Positions 7,081 through 14,524 of a stretch of 64,000 nt of DNA are shown here, one piece after another (the stretch's first letter is position 1; the number at the start of each line of letters is the position of its first letter). The notes under the pieces are model-generated. The model was not told the DNA's origin, ran no database searches, and saw nothing but the letters and a program-made list of their open reading frames with translations. The DNA is from PFJX01 sp040751755 (GTDB lineage: Bacteria; Pseudomonadota; Gammaproteobacteria; Burkholderiales; Thiobacillaceae), in NCBI GenBank assembly GCA_040751755.1, contig JBFMHC010000020.1, positions 324,325 to 388,324 on the forward strand, written 5' to 3'. A program made the translations under genes and the position numbers.

Positions 7081-7680
7081 ATGGATACTGCTGCCGTCAG
7101 GCTGATCGATCTGGCACGATCCCAAGGGCTGATTCGCCCCTGTGATCTGGTGCCGCTTGGAATCCCCCGTGTTTCCCTGACCCGTGCCGTCCGTCACGGA
7201 CAACTGGAACGTGTCGGGCGCGGGCTGTATGGGCTGCCCGGCCGTGAAGTCTCGGTCCATGGGGCGCTGGCGGAGGTGGCGCGCAGGGTGCCCAAGGGTG
7301 TCGTCTGTTTGCTCTCGGCGCTTCGATTTCACGGCCTGACGACCCAAGCCCCCTTTGAGGTGTGGCTGGCCATCGAGAACAAGGCCATCGCGCCGAAGCT
7401 CGACTACCCGCCGCTGCGTATCTTCCGTTTTTCCGGCGGGGCGTTGACCGAGGGTGTGGAGGAGCACGTCGTGGATGGTGTAACTGTCCGCGTCACCAGT
7501 GTCGCCAAAACCGTCGCTGATTGTTTCAAGTACCGAAACAAGATTGGCCTTGATGTCGCGCTGGAGGCGCTGCGAAGCGCATGGTACGAGAAGCGCATGA
7601 CCAGTGACGACCTCTGGCACTATGCCAAGGTCTGCCGTGTGGCCAACGTGATGCGCCCCTATCTGGATAGCCTGGCATGA
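7081..7680 (+). CDS. abiEi: AbiEi-type antitoxin (type IV toxin-antitoxin)
   Basis: About 199 residues from ATG 7081; an in-frame ATG at 7057 would add eight residues. The N-terminal winged helix ('LIDLARSQGLIRPCDLVPLG... SLTRAVRHGQLERVGRGLYG') and the C-terminal domain with 'VTSVAKTVADCFKYRNKIG' are typical of AbiEi/DUF4095-type antitoxins. The gene overlaps the toxin gene as ATGA at 7677. AbiEi represses the operon and opposes the AbiEii nucleotidyltransferase without a stable protein complex. Such pairs are common cargo of ICEs and give phage abortive infection or element stability. The same protein also contains the usual 'AIENKAIAPKLDYPPLRIF' stretch. Confidence 0.85.
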   Translation: MDTAAVRLIDLARSQGLIRPCDLVPLGIPRVSLTRAVRHGQLERVGRGLYGLPGREVSVHGALAEVARRVPKGVVCLLSALRFHGLTTQAPFEVWLAIENKAIAPKLDYPPLRIFRFSGGALTEGVEEHVVDGVTVRVTSVAKTVADCFKYRNKIGLDVALEALRSAWYEKRMTSDDLWHYAKVCRVANVMRPYLDSLA

Positions 7681-8579
7681 GCGTTCGTAACCTCGGTACC
7701 TCCATCCGTAATCGGCTGCTCAACAAGGCTCGCTCTGAAAAGCTTGACTACAACCTGCTGCTCACCCGGTATGCCTTGGAGCGCATGCTGTACCGCTTGA
7801 GCATCTCCGGACAGCGCGACCAGTTTTTACTCAAGGGGGCGCTGCTATTCGACCTATGGTTCGACGTGCCGCATCGGCCTACCCATGATGCCGATTTCCT
7901 TGGCTTCGGGTCGGCGGAGATTTCGCATGTCGAAGCGCTATTCCGGGATATCTGCCGCATTGAGGTCGAGGACGGAATCGTGTTTCAACCCGATTCGGTG
8001 AAGGCGGCGGAGATTCGCAAAGAGGCCAACTATGCGGGCGTCCGCGTCACCCTGATGGGCCTGCTGGGTAGTGCCCGCTGCCCAGTGCAGGTGGATATAG
8101 GCTTTGGTGATGCCGTCGTGCCCGGCCCGGATGAGGCCCAATATCCGGTCATTCTTGGCGAGATGCCCGCGCCGCAACTGCGGGTCTATCCCCGGTATAC
8201 AGTGGTTGCGGAAAAACTGGAGGCGCTGACCTCGCTTGGCATGCTCAACAGCCGGATGAAGGATTACTTCGACCTCTGGGTGTTGGCCAGGTACACGGAT
8301 TTTGATGGGGCCGTGTTGTCACGAGCGGTCGCGGCAACATTCGATCGTCGACGCACGGCAATCCCCAATGATGTACCGATCGGATTGAGCGACGAATTCA
8401 TCACCGATGCCCAGAAAGAAAAGCAATGGCAGGCTTTTCTGCGCAAGAACGCCATCGATTCGATGTCACTGGCAACGGTGATCGCTGATCTGCGGAAATT
8501 CCTGTTGCCAGTGCTGGTGACGGTCGCGGCGAAGGGCAGTCTCAATGTGAACTGGCGAGCCGGGGAGACGTGGCAGTGA
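7677..8579 (+). CDS. abiEii: AbiEii-type nucleotidyltransferase toxin
   Basis: A 300-residue protein of the AbiEii/DUF1814 nucleotidyltransferase family. It has 'FLLKGALLFDLWF' (about 50-62) and 'RPTHDADFLGFG' (about 67-78), the DxD-type metal site, then 'EKLEALTSLGMLNSRMKDYFDLW' split over the C-terminal half, where the Lys and Asp are conserved in the family. It is translationally coupled to the antitoxin. AbiEii enzymes add nucleotides to tRNA acceptor ends or other targets and stop growth. The gene ends 53 bases before a convergent regulator gene. Confidence 0.87.
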   Translation: MSVRNLGTSIRNRLLNKARSEKLDYNLLLTRYALERMLYRLSISGQRDQFLLKGALLFDLWFDVPHRPTHDADFLGFGSAEISHVEALFRDICRIEVEDGIVFQPDSVKAAEIRKEANYAGVRVTLMGLLGSARCPVQVDIGFGDAVVPGPDEAQYPVILGEMPAPQLRVYPRYTVVAEKLEALTSLGMLNSRMKDYFDLWVLARYTDFDGAVLSRAVAATFDRRRTAIPNDVPIGLSDEFITDAQKEKQWQAFLRKNAIDSMSLATVIADLRKFLLPVLVTVAAKGSLNVNWRAGETWQ

Positions 8580-8632
8580 CGATTGTCGAATGGCCCTGAA
8601 ATAGACAAGGCGCCCCGAAGGACAAGTCAGTC

Positions 8633-9169
8633 CTACGAAGCCAGCTTGATCTTCGAAGTCGTTCCTTTCGGAACCACCGTCCAGTCCAGCCAGGTCGTCT
8701 TCGCCGACTGCTCGTAAAGCATGCAAATCAGCAGGCGGGCCTCCCGCGGCGTTTGCTGCCAGACTTCATCGGTTAGTGCGAGCCCGCACCACATTGCGTC
8801 ATGGGTCATGGCGTCTCGGATGCGTGCTATTCGCTCGTCCATTGTGGGATTTAGGACGAAGTCTTCCGGGTTCAAGGCGCCGGCGAGCAAATAGGCTTGG
8901 GCGACGGGTGTGCCCAGATAGTCGGCGGCGCGCTTCAGAACTTCGCGGCCGACCTGGGGGATAGGCTTCTCACCCCGCGCCAGGGCCATCAGGTATACGT
9001 AAGTGATGCCGAGGGCTTCGGCCAATTCCTTCGTGGTATGACCGCGCTCGCCCATTCGTTCCCACAGCGACGCAATGAGTGCGGCGCCTACAGGGCTTTC
9101 AGGTGTCTTGGCCGTGCTCGTCGCCTTACGGGTTTGTCGGGCGGGTTTATCTTTGGATTTATCTACCAT
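8633..9169 (-). CDS. Xre-family helix-turn-helix regulator
   Basis: A 178-residue protein starting at ATG 9169 behind AGGTG; an upstream in-frame start adds 12 residues but has no ribosome site. A basic N-terminal tail rich in Lys/Arg/Ala precedes the HTH 'TTKELAEALGITYVYLMALARG' split around residues 45-66. The C-terminal part has 'LLAGALNPEDFVL' and a helical domain. It is convergent with abiEii. A likely -10 TATAAA lies about 60 bases upstream. It is presumably a regulator of the accessory region; the target is unknown. Confidence 0.7.
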   Translation of the reverse strand: MVDKSKDKPARQTRKATSTAKTPESPVGAALIASLWERMGERGHTTKELAEALGITYVYLMALARGEKPIPQVGREVLKRAADYLGTPVAQAYLLAGALNPEDFVLNPTMDERIARIRDAMTHDAMWCGLALTDEVWQQTPREARLLICMLYEQSAKTTWLDWTVVPKGTTSKIKLAS

Positions 9170-9273
9170 CTTGTTCACCTGTTGCGTGAATGTGTAATGA
9201 CGCACGGGTTCAATTTATACACCATCAACAATACATCTGTCGTTCTGAGGGGGATAGAGAAGACGTCCGGAAT

Positions 9274-9867
9274 CTAGCGACGCTTTGGTTTTCCTCCGGC
9301 CAGCTCTTCGATGCATGCCTTCTGTTTGGCCAGTTTCTGCTTGGCCTGGTCGACCATGTGCTGGTGGAAAGCCAGCGAATGCAGGCTAGGGCGTGTGAGC
9401 TTGTTCTTCCATCTGGTCAAGGTGGAGACAGAGGTTCCGAGCAACGCGGCGAGCTGGCCGTTGTCTTCATAGGGCACGCCGAGTGCCTTTGCCCAACTGG
9501 CCAGGATGACAGGCATCTCCAGCCCTTCGTATTTCTTGCGATTGGATTCCTGGGCCTCACCATTATTCGCTGCCAACTCCCGTGCGGCCGTCATGACCCA
9601 TTCGGGTATGCTTCCGGCACGGCCATACTCGTAGGACGACAGGCGGGGGACACCGATACCCAGTTCTTCCGCGAATTGGGCTTGCGACAAGCCAAGCTTC
9701 AGGCGGATGTTCACCAACTCCTGATGTTCCGGCGACAAGCTTCTTTTTACGGCCGGCTTCTTCTCGATGTCCGGCAGGCGGGGCGGAGTCGGGGCGGGGG
9801 AGTCCGACTCCTTCACGCAAGGCAGTAGCAGGGCGGCCTGTGTTTGTGGTGGGCGTTGGTTGTTCAT
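9274..9867 (-). CDS. Xre-family regulator with two DNA-binding-like parts
   Basis: A 197-residue protein. A Pro-rich N-terminus is followed by a Cro/C1 HTH around residues 48-80 ('LGLSQAQFAEELGIGVPRLS'). The second half contains another HTH-like stretch, 'QLAALLGTSVSTLTRWKNKL' (about 140-159), and a basic tail. The gene faces left, tandem with the other Xre gene. Its TATAAT box ends only 6 bases before the ATG, so the transcript may be leaderless. The repressor-like look and position suggest control of the mobile element. Confidence 0.65.
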   Translation of the reverse strand: MNNQRPPQTQAALLLPCVKESDSPAPTPPRLPDIEKKPAVKRSLSPEHQELVNIRLKLGLSQAQFAEELGIGVPRLSSYEYGRAGSIPEWVMTAARELAANNGEAQESNRKKYEGLEMPVILASWAKALGVPYEDNGQLAALLGTSVSTLTRWKNKLTRPSLHSLAFHQHMVDQAKQKLAKQKACIEELAGGKPKRR

Positions 9868-9911
9868 CGCGGCATTATATGGGCGTGATCTGGTTTCTTG
9901 TATCCCGATAC
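9868..9911 (-). promoter_or_regulatory. Promoter and GTATC-GATAC operator of the second Xre gene
   Basis: On the minus strand TATAAT (9879-9874) lies 6 bases from the start codon. Upstream of it, GTATC-CC-GATAC at 9900-9911 is a perfect 5-base-arm dyad, placed about 20 bases before the -10 box, where a bound repressor would block the -35 region. No good -35 hexamer is seen. Confidence 0.45.
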
Positions 9912-10203
9912 GCCTATCAATAAATTGGATGCATGGTTGAGGGCATGATCAACTGGCCATAGGGAGCCATCGGTCAAGTCGGTTTCGGTGGGCTCGCTGT
10001 CATCGTCGTGAGTCGCCGTTTGCAACGTTCAGGTCCAGCTAGATCGTTGGGATCGAGGCCTCCAGTTCCAAGGAGGCACAGGCAAAGTGCTTGGTGAATC
10101 GGGACACGTCTTTGGCCAGTCAATCTCGTCATTATTGGCCGGCGCGATGCTCATGGCTTAGGCAACGAATTACCACCTGCTATCGAAGGCGTGCTGGTAG
10201 GCC
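9912..10203. other. Intergenic stretch with no supported gene
   Basis: Together with the promoter region this leaves more than 300 bases without a gene. Short frames exist on both strands, but none has a ribosome site or recognisable product. I searched for a tRNA 3' end or attachment site marking the end of the element and saw none. Confidence 0.4.
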
Positions 10204-10521
10204 TCAGGTCCTATGGGCTTGCTGGTCATTCTCGGCATCCTGAATCGCATCGCCAATCCGAACGAATTGCTCGCGCAGTACCAGTCTGCCGGGGGTGTCT
10301 GGAATGATGCCGTCCGCCAACATGGCCAATGTGACCAGACCGATCTCATAGGCATGAACGGGGTACTTGTTGATGGCGGACTCGGCTCGATCCACCAGCT
10401 CGGTCGGGCTGAACACGCACGGAACCCGCTTGTGCGTGGCGATGCCCATCGTCTCGGCGGCGACCGCCACCATGTAAGGTACTTCATCGAATTGTGTGAT
10501 GTATTCAACTGGATCAACCAC
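10204..10521 (-). CDS. Hypothetical protein, 105 residues
   Basis: A GTG start at 10521 lies 7 bases behind a clear AGGAG, which supports a real gene. The product is acidic and probably cytoplasmic, with no signal peptide or membrane segment. It begins 'VDPVEYITQFDEVPYMVAVA' and has 'VFSPTELVDRAESAINKYPV' in the middle. I do not recognise the family. It stands alone between non-coding stretches of about 300 bases on both sides, in the accessory region between the Xre genes and the dinJ-yafQ operon. Confidence 0.55.
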   Translation of the reverse strand: MVDPVEYITQFDEVPYMVAVAAETMGIATHKRVPCVFSPTELVDRAESAINKYPVHAYEIGLVTLAMLADGIIPDTPGRLVLREQFVRIGDAIQDAENDQQAHRT

Positions 10522-10899
10522 TTTTTTCTCCTGAAAATCGCATAAAAGCGACAGCTCCCTATCGTTTTCTGATTTACCTCCACGTTGTCGGTCTGATGGC
10601 GATGACCATCTTTCGTGTCATTGGGCTGTGGCTTCGGGGCTCCTGATGAAGACAACGGTTATGTGATCCGGGAATGAATGGGCGACCGATTGTGTCGATG
10701 TGCCTCTCGATGTTCGTCGTAACGACGTTTGATAAATGTGTCCTATTGCACGGAGTGGTAATTTATCACGAGGACTCAAGGAAATGACACCGCGCAGGCG
10801 TGTAATCACTTGGCATCCTGATCGAGAGTCGCCTGCTCATCAATTTGTCTGGTCAAGCAGGGGAGTGCAGCAGGGGTGGTGGCTGGCTGCCTGACCGGG
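10522..10899. other. Non-coding stretch of about 380 bases
   Basis: No frame with a ribosome site or recognisable product was found on either strand. The left end holds the leader of the 105-residue gene. The right end holds the downstream region of the zinc-ribbon gene, without a clear hairpin-plus-T-run terminator. Confidence 0.35.
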
Positions 10900-11127
10900 C
10901 TACGAACCCTCAATCACCCGCGCCACGTCACCGTGGCATTCGGCGCACTTGCCTACCAGCAGCAGGTCGCCGCCCTTGATGGTGCCGCTGAAATTGGTGA
11001 TCGTCACTTCATGACGGCACCGTCCGCACCAGACATTGGCCAGCAGGCGCTGGCGGATCTGAACCGGAATCGATTCCCAGCGTTGGCGAGCTGGTGGGGT
11101 GAAATTTGGAAGCGATTCAATACCCAT
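10900..11127 (-). CDS. Small zinc-ribbon protein in the dinJ-yafQ operon
   Basis: A 75-residue protein with two Cys pairs, 'CGRCRHEV' (about 34-41) and 'GKCAECHGDV' (about 60-69), that should bind one zinc ion as a ribbon. The ATG at 11127 is three bases after the yafQ stop, and its GAGG ribosome site lies inside the yafQ 3' end, so it is the third gene of this operon. The N-terminus is basic, with 'PPARQRWESIPVQIRQRLL'. The function is unknown. It could bind RNA, DNA or the toxin. Confidence 0.6.
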   Translation of the reverse strand: MGIESLPNFTPPARQRWESIPVQIRQRLLANVWCGRCRHEVTITNFSGTIKGGDLLLVGKCAECHGDVARVIEGS

Positions 11128-11130
11128 GGC

Positions 11131-11478
11131 CTATTCCTCGAACAGTTCTGAGTGGGTACCAGCACGCACAAAGATAATGGCGTTGCCATCCAGCCGGTAG
11201 ATCAGCAGGAAGTCGCCGCCGATGTGACACTCGCGGTGGTCGGCCCAGTCGCCTTTCAACGGATGGTCTAACCACTCGGGGCCCAGGGGCGAATCGTTGG
11301 CAATGAGCAACAGCATCGCCTCCTTCAACCGCTTCAGGTCGTAGCGCCCCGAGCGGGAGAGGCGTTCCCAGTCTTTAAGGAAGGCCTTGGTGTAATCGCA
11401 CGCCTTGGGCGGCGTTGCCCGCTTACTGCTGGCGGGTTTTTTTGTTGCCGCCGACACGTGCGTCTTCGAGGTCATCAA
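11131..11478 (-). CDS. yafQ: YafQ-type mRNA interferase toxin
   Basis: 115 residues from the longest start, which overlaps dinJ by 56 bases; the first 25 or so residues are a Lys/Ser/Ala-rich extension not typical of YafQ, so a later start is possible. The core has 'YTKAFLKDWERLSRSGRYDLKRL', 'DHPLKGDWADHRECHIGGDF', 'LIYRL' and the C-terminal 'FVRAGTHSELFEE'. Aligned with E. coli YafQ, the His residues of 'DHPL' and 'RECHI' and the His in 'GTHSELF' fit the catalytic set. It should be a ribosome-dependent endoribonuclease neutralised by DinJ. Confidence 0.87.
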   Translation of the reverse strand: MMTSKTHVSAATKKPASSKRATPPKACDYTKAFLKDWERLSRSGRYDLKRLKEAMLLLIANDSPLGPEWLDHPLKGDWADHRECHIGGDFLLIYRLDGNAIIFVRAGTHSELFEE

Positions 11479-11725
11479 TCAATGCATCAGCAGAGTCAAA
11501 ACGGGCGGCACGGGCCTTGGCCATTGCGCGGGCTTCTTCCATTGCCGCACGGGTCTGGGCGTTGGGCACCTTAAGTTCCAGCGGGAAGGCTTGGTCATTG
11601 ACCACGCGTTTGAGCAGGATGCGTACGGCATCCGACACTGACAGCCCCATGGCTGCCAGTGCTTCGCTGGCTTGCGTTTTGATTTCGTCGTCTACCCGGA
11701 CGTGTAGCATCGTGGAATGGGCCAT
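11423..11725 (-). CDS. dinJ: DinJ/RelB-family antitoxin
   Basis: A 100-residue protein starting behind GAGG. The N-terminal ribbon-helix-helix 'STMLHVRVDDEIKTQASEAL' and 'GLSVSDAVRILLKRVVND' is typical of DinJ/RelB. The C-terminal half, rich in Ala and Arg and ending in 'GNKKTRQQ', would wrap the toxin. The gene is first in a dinJ-yafQ-zinc ribbon operon and has an 8-base-arm palindrome 27 bases upstream for autoregulation. Gene order and overlap match the family. Confidence 0.87.
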   Translation of the reverse strand: MAHSTMLHVRVDDEIKTQASEALAAMGLSVSDAVRILLKRVVNDQAFPLELKVPNAQTRAAMEEARAMAKARAARFDSADALIDDLEDARVGGNKKTRQQ

Positions 11726-11752
11726 GATTAGTTCCTCAGTTTGCTTGAATTG

Positions 11753-11772
11753 TGTATCTCTTATGAGATACA
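11753..11772 (-). promoter_or_regulatory. Perfect palindromic operator of the dinJ-yafQ operon
   Basis: TGTATCTC-TTAT-GAGATACA has perfect 8-base arms and ends 27 bases before the dinJ ATG. Ribbon-helix-helix antitoxins bind such palindromes to repress their operon. Confidence 0.7.
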
Positions 11773-12048
11773 GTCAAGAGGCGTATGGCAGCGGTGCGAC
11801 TTGGTGCGAACAGGGGCTCATTGCTGGTGCCAAATCGGTCGGAGTAGGGCAGGCCAGTCGGCGTACAGGACATCCATGAGTGCCCGCTGTAGTCACTCAC
11901 CGAGACGAATAGACCTCACTGTCGTATAGTCACGTTTCATGATGCCAGTTCAAGCAATGCCTGGCAGGACCAAGCAACTGCAAGCAAGTTTTCCCGATGG
12001 CACAAAGCATGGTATCAAGCACAAATCGCGATAAATATTCCTTAAGAA

Positions 12049-12141
12049 TCAACATAGTTACATCCTTGTTGATAATAGAGTGGGAGTGATCCCGGGCATG
12101 AGGAACGGGGCCGAGGTGATGCACCTCCGGCCCCGTTTTTT
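12049..12141 (+). ncRNA. Possible small RNA with intrinsic terminator
   Basis: A sigma-70-like promoter is visible: TCAACA at 12049-12054, a 16-base spacer and GATAAT at 12071-12076. About 30 bases later a strong hairpin (CGGGGCCGAGGTG at 12106-12118 against CACCTCCGGCCCCG at 12122-12135, one bulge) is followed by six T residues. No start codon with a ribosome site lies between. Transcription would give an RNA of about 60 nucleotides ending at the 3' end of the convergent EF-G gene. The hairpin may also end the EF-G transcript, although its T-run is on the plus strand. Confidence 0.4.
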
Positions 12142-12146
12142 ATGCC

Positions 12147-14192
12147 TTATTCCTCATCCTGCTGTGGCTTGAAGCGGGCGGCGAGTTGCTGCTGGACCTG
12201 CGGCGGCACCGGGTCGTAGCGGCTGAAGGCCAGGCTGTACGAGCCCTGGCCGCCGGTCAGCGACTTGATGCGCGACTGGAAGCCTTCCAGTTCGGCCATG
12301 GGGGCGAGGCCCAGCAAGGTCTGCATGCCGCCACGCCCGCTCTGGTGACCGGTGATCTGCCCGCGCCGGCCCGAGAGTTCGCCGCTGACGTCGCCGATGT
12401 TCGCCTCGGGCGTGGTCAGCTCGATCTCGACGATGGGTTCCAGGACGATGGGGCGCGCCTGCGCGGCGGCCTCCAGGAAGGCCTTGCGGCCGGCGGTGAC
12501 GAAGGCGATCTCCTTGCCGTCCACCGCGTGGGTCTTGCCATCGAAGACGGTGACGCGGACGTCCTGGATCGGGAAACCTGCCAGCGCGCCCGCCGCCATG
12601 GCCTGGCGCACGCCCTTTTCCACGGCGGGGATGAAGGCGCCGGGAATGACGCCGCCCTTCACCGCGTCGACGAACTCGAAGCCCTTGCCGCGTTCCAGCG
12701 GCTCGACGCGCAGGAAGACCTCGCCGAACTGGCCGGCGCCGCCGCTTTGCTTCTTGTGCCGGTAATGGCCCTCGGCCGGGCGGGTGATGGTCTCGCGATA
12801 GGGGATGGAGGGCGGATGGGTGTCCACGTCGAGTCGGAACTGCTCGCGCATCTTCTCCAGCACCGTGGCGAGATGGGCCTCGCCCAGGCCGCGGATCACC
12901 GCCTCATGCGTGGCGGGGTCGTGTTCAACGTGCAGTCCCGGGTCCTCCGCCACCAGCTTGTGCAGGACGTCGGAGAGTTTGTCCACGTCCGCCTGTTTCT
13001 TCGGCCGTACCGCGAGGCCGAACACCGCGTGCGGGAACTCCAGCGGGCGCATGTGGATGTGGTCGTCCTCGGGGGCATCGTGCAGCACGGAGTCGAAGGT
13101 CAGCTCATCCACCTTGGTGATGGCGCAGATGTCGCCCGGGACACAGGCTTCCACGGGTTCCAGCTTCTTGCCTTGCAGGCGGTATAGGTGGGCGGCCTTG
13201 AAGGGCTTGCGCAGCTCGCCGATGTAGAGCTGGGAGTCCGGCGTCACCGTGCCCTGGTGCACGCGGAATGCGGCGATGCGGCCGACGTAGGGGTCCATCT
13301 CCACCTTGAACACGTGCGCCAGCACATGCTTGTTCGGGTCCGGCTCGGCCTGCAGGGGTTGCGCCGCCTCGCCCTCGCCGCGCACGAACTGCGGCGGGTT
13401 GCCTTCGCTGGGGTTGGGCAGCAGCCTGACGATGATGTCGAGCAGTTCCGGCACGCCGGTGCCCGCCTTCGCAGAGACGAAGCACACCGGCACCAGGTGG
13501 CCGTCACGCAGGGCCTGTTCGAGGGGGGCGTGCAGTTGTTCCGGCGTGACGCTGCCCTGTTCGAGGTAGGTGGCCATGAGGTCTTCGTCGACCTCCACCA
13601 CCTGGTCGATGAGGGCGCCGTGCGCCGCCTCCACGCCGAGGAAGTCGGCCTCGCCGTTGGGGTTGAAGAAGCAGTCGGTGACGCGGCTGCCACCGCCCGC
13701 GGGCAGGTTGATGGGCAGGCATTCGCGACCGAAGCTGGCCTGGATGTCGGCGAGCAGGGCCGGCAGGTCGGCGTCCGGGACGTCGATGCGGTTCACCACC
13801 AGCATGCGGCACAGCTTGCGCGCCTGCGCCCAGTGCATCATGCGGTGCGCGGTCAGCTCGATACCGCGCTTCGCATCGATCACCACGGCGACGGTGTCCA
13901 CCGCGTCGAGGGCCGTCATGGCCTGGCCCATGAAGTCCGGATAGCCTGGGGTGTCGAGCAGGTGGACGCGGCAGCCGTCATGCGTCAGGTTCGTGACGGC
14001 GGTCTTGACGGAGTGGAGGTGGGTCTTTTCCAGGGGGTCGTAGTCGCACACCGTATCGCCCCGCTCCACGCTGCCCTGGCTGGGGATCGCCCCCGCCGCG
14101 TTCAGCAATGCCTCCACCAGGGTGGTCTTTCCGGTGCCGCCATGGCCGGCGAGCGCCAGGGTACGAATCTGCTCCGATGCATATGTGGACAT
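12147..14192 (-). CDS. Elongation factor G paralogue (EF-G2-like)
   Basis: A 681-residue translational GTPase starting at ATG 14192 behind AAGGAG 8 bases upstream. The P-loop is GHGGTGKT (16-23) instead of the AHxDAGKT of canonical EF-G, then 'LLDTPGYPDFMGQ' (G3) and 'NRIDVPD' (G4, with Arg for Lys). Domain II, domain III, domain IV ('YRHKKQSGGAGQFGEVFLRV') and domain V ('GQITGHQSGRGG') all seem present. It is not next to rpsL/rpsG/tuf, so it is a second, non-essential-type copy like EF-G2 proteins of other bacteria. The role of that group, perhaps ribosome rescue or stress, is not settled. Confidence 0.85.
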   Translation of the reverse strand: MSTYASEQIRTLALAGHGGTGKTTLVEALLNAAGAIPSQGSVERGDTVCDYDPLEKTHLHSVKTAVTNLTHDGCRVHLLDTPGYPDFMGQAMTALDAVDTVAVVIDAKRGIELTAHRMMHWAQARKLCRMLVVNRIDVPDADLPALLADIQASFGRECLPINLPAGGGSRVTDCFFNPNGEADFLGVEAAHGALIDQVVEVDEDLMATYLEQGSVTPEQLHAPLEQALRDGHLVPVCFVSAKAGTGVPELLDIIVRLLPNPSEGNPPQFVRGEGEAAQPLQAEPDPNKHVLAHVFKVEMDPYVGRIAAFRVHQGTVTPDSQLYIGELRKPFKAAHLYRLQGKKLEPVEACVPGDICAITKVDELTFDSVLHDAPEDDHIHMRPLEFPHAVFGLAVRPKKQADVDKLSDVLHKLVAEDPGLHVEHDPATHEAVIRGLGEAHLATVLEKMREQFRLDVDTHPPSIPYRETITRPAEGHYRHKKQSGGAGQFGEVFLRVEPLERGKGFEFVDAVKGGVIPGAFIPAVEKGVRQAMAAGALAGFPIQDVRVTVFDGKTHAVDGKEIAFVTAGRKAFLEAAAQARPIVLEPIVEIELTTPEANIGDVSGELSGRRGQITGHQSGRGGMQTLLGLAPMAELEGFQSRIKSLTGGQGSYSLAFSRYDPVPPQVQQQLAARFKPQQDEE

Positions 14193-14369
14193 TCTGATCT
14201 CCTTGCTGAGCGAACCAGAGCTAGCGTCCTCCTTCCGGAGGAGCCCGTCAATTAGCGTTTTGCGCGGCCTGCGGCACGCCCATGTTGCGACTACGCAACG
14301 GCATATTCCGACCGGAGTATCCTTGGTTCGAATATACGGTTGCCCCAAGAATTGGAATATTAGAGAATG

Positions 14370-14478
14370 CTAATGACACTGGTGCTCATGCTTTTCCCTT
14401 AAGCATTATCAGTGTTGTCTCCTCCATCCTCCTCATTAGGTGGATTTACGCCCGGTCGATCGACCGGGCTTTTTTTTT
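14370..14478 (+). ncRNA. Structured element with strong intrinsic terminator
   Basis: Nested inverted repeats are present: CTAATGA (14370-14376) with TCATTAG (14433-14439), CACTG (14377-14381) with CAGTG (14410-14414), and ATGCTT (14388-14393) with AAGCAT (14401-14406). They are followed by a perfect palindrome at 14450-14469 (GCCCGGTCGA with TCGACCGGGC) and nine T residues, a textbook rightward terminator. The element lies in a 332-base gap between the divergent EF-G2 and pentapeptide genes. No gene upstream on the same strand needs a terminator, so it may end a small RNA, or act as an attenuator for the pentapeptide gene. Confidence 0.45.
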
Positions 14479-14524
14479 GTCGCCGCAGTGCCGACAATCG
14501 GTCACCTTCCGCTTAGCTTGCATC

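Noticed and set aside
11741..11929. Plus-strand frame right of dinJ
   Set aside because: It crosses the palindromic operator, lacks a ribosome site and has no recognised product.
14270..14345. tRNA-like TTCGAAT stretch near 14325
   Set aside because: No flanking T-stem, anticodon arm or acceptor stem could be paired.
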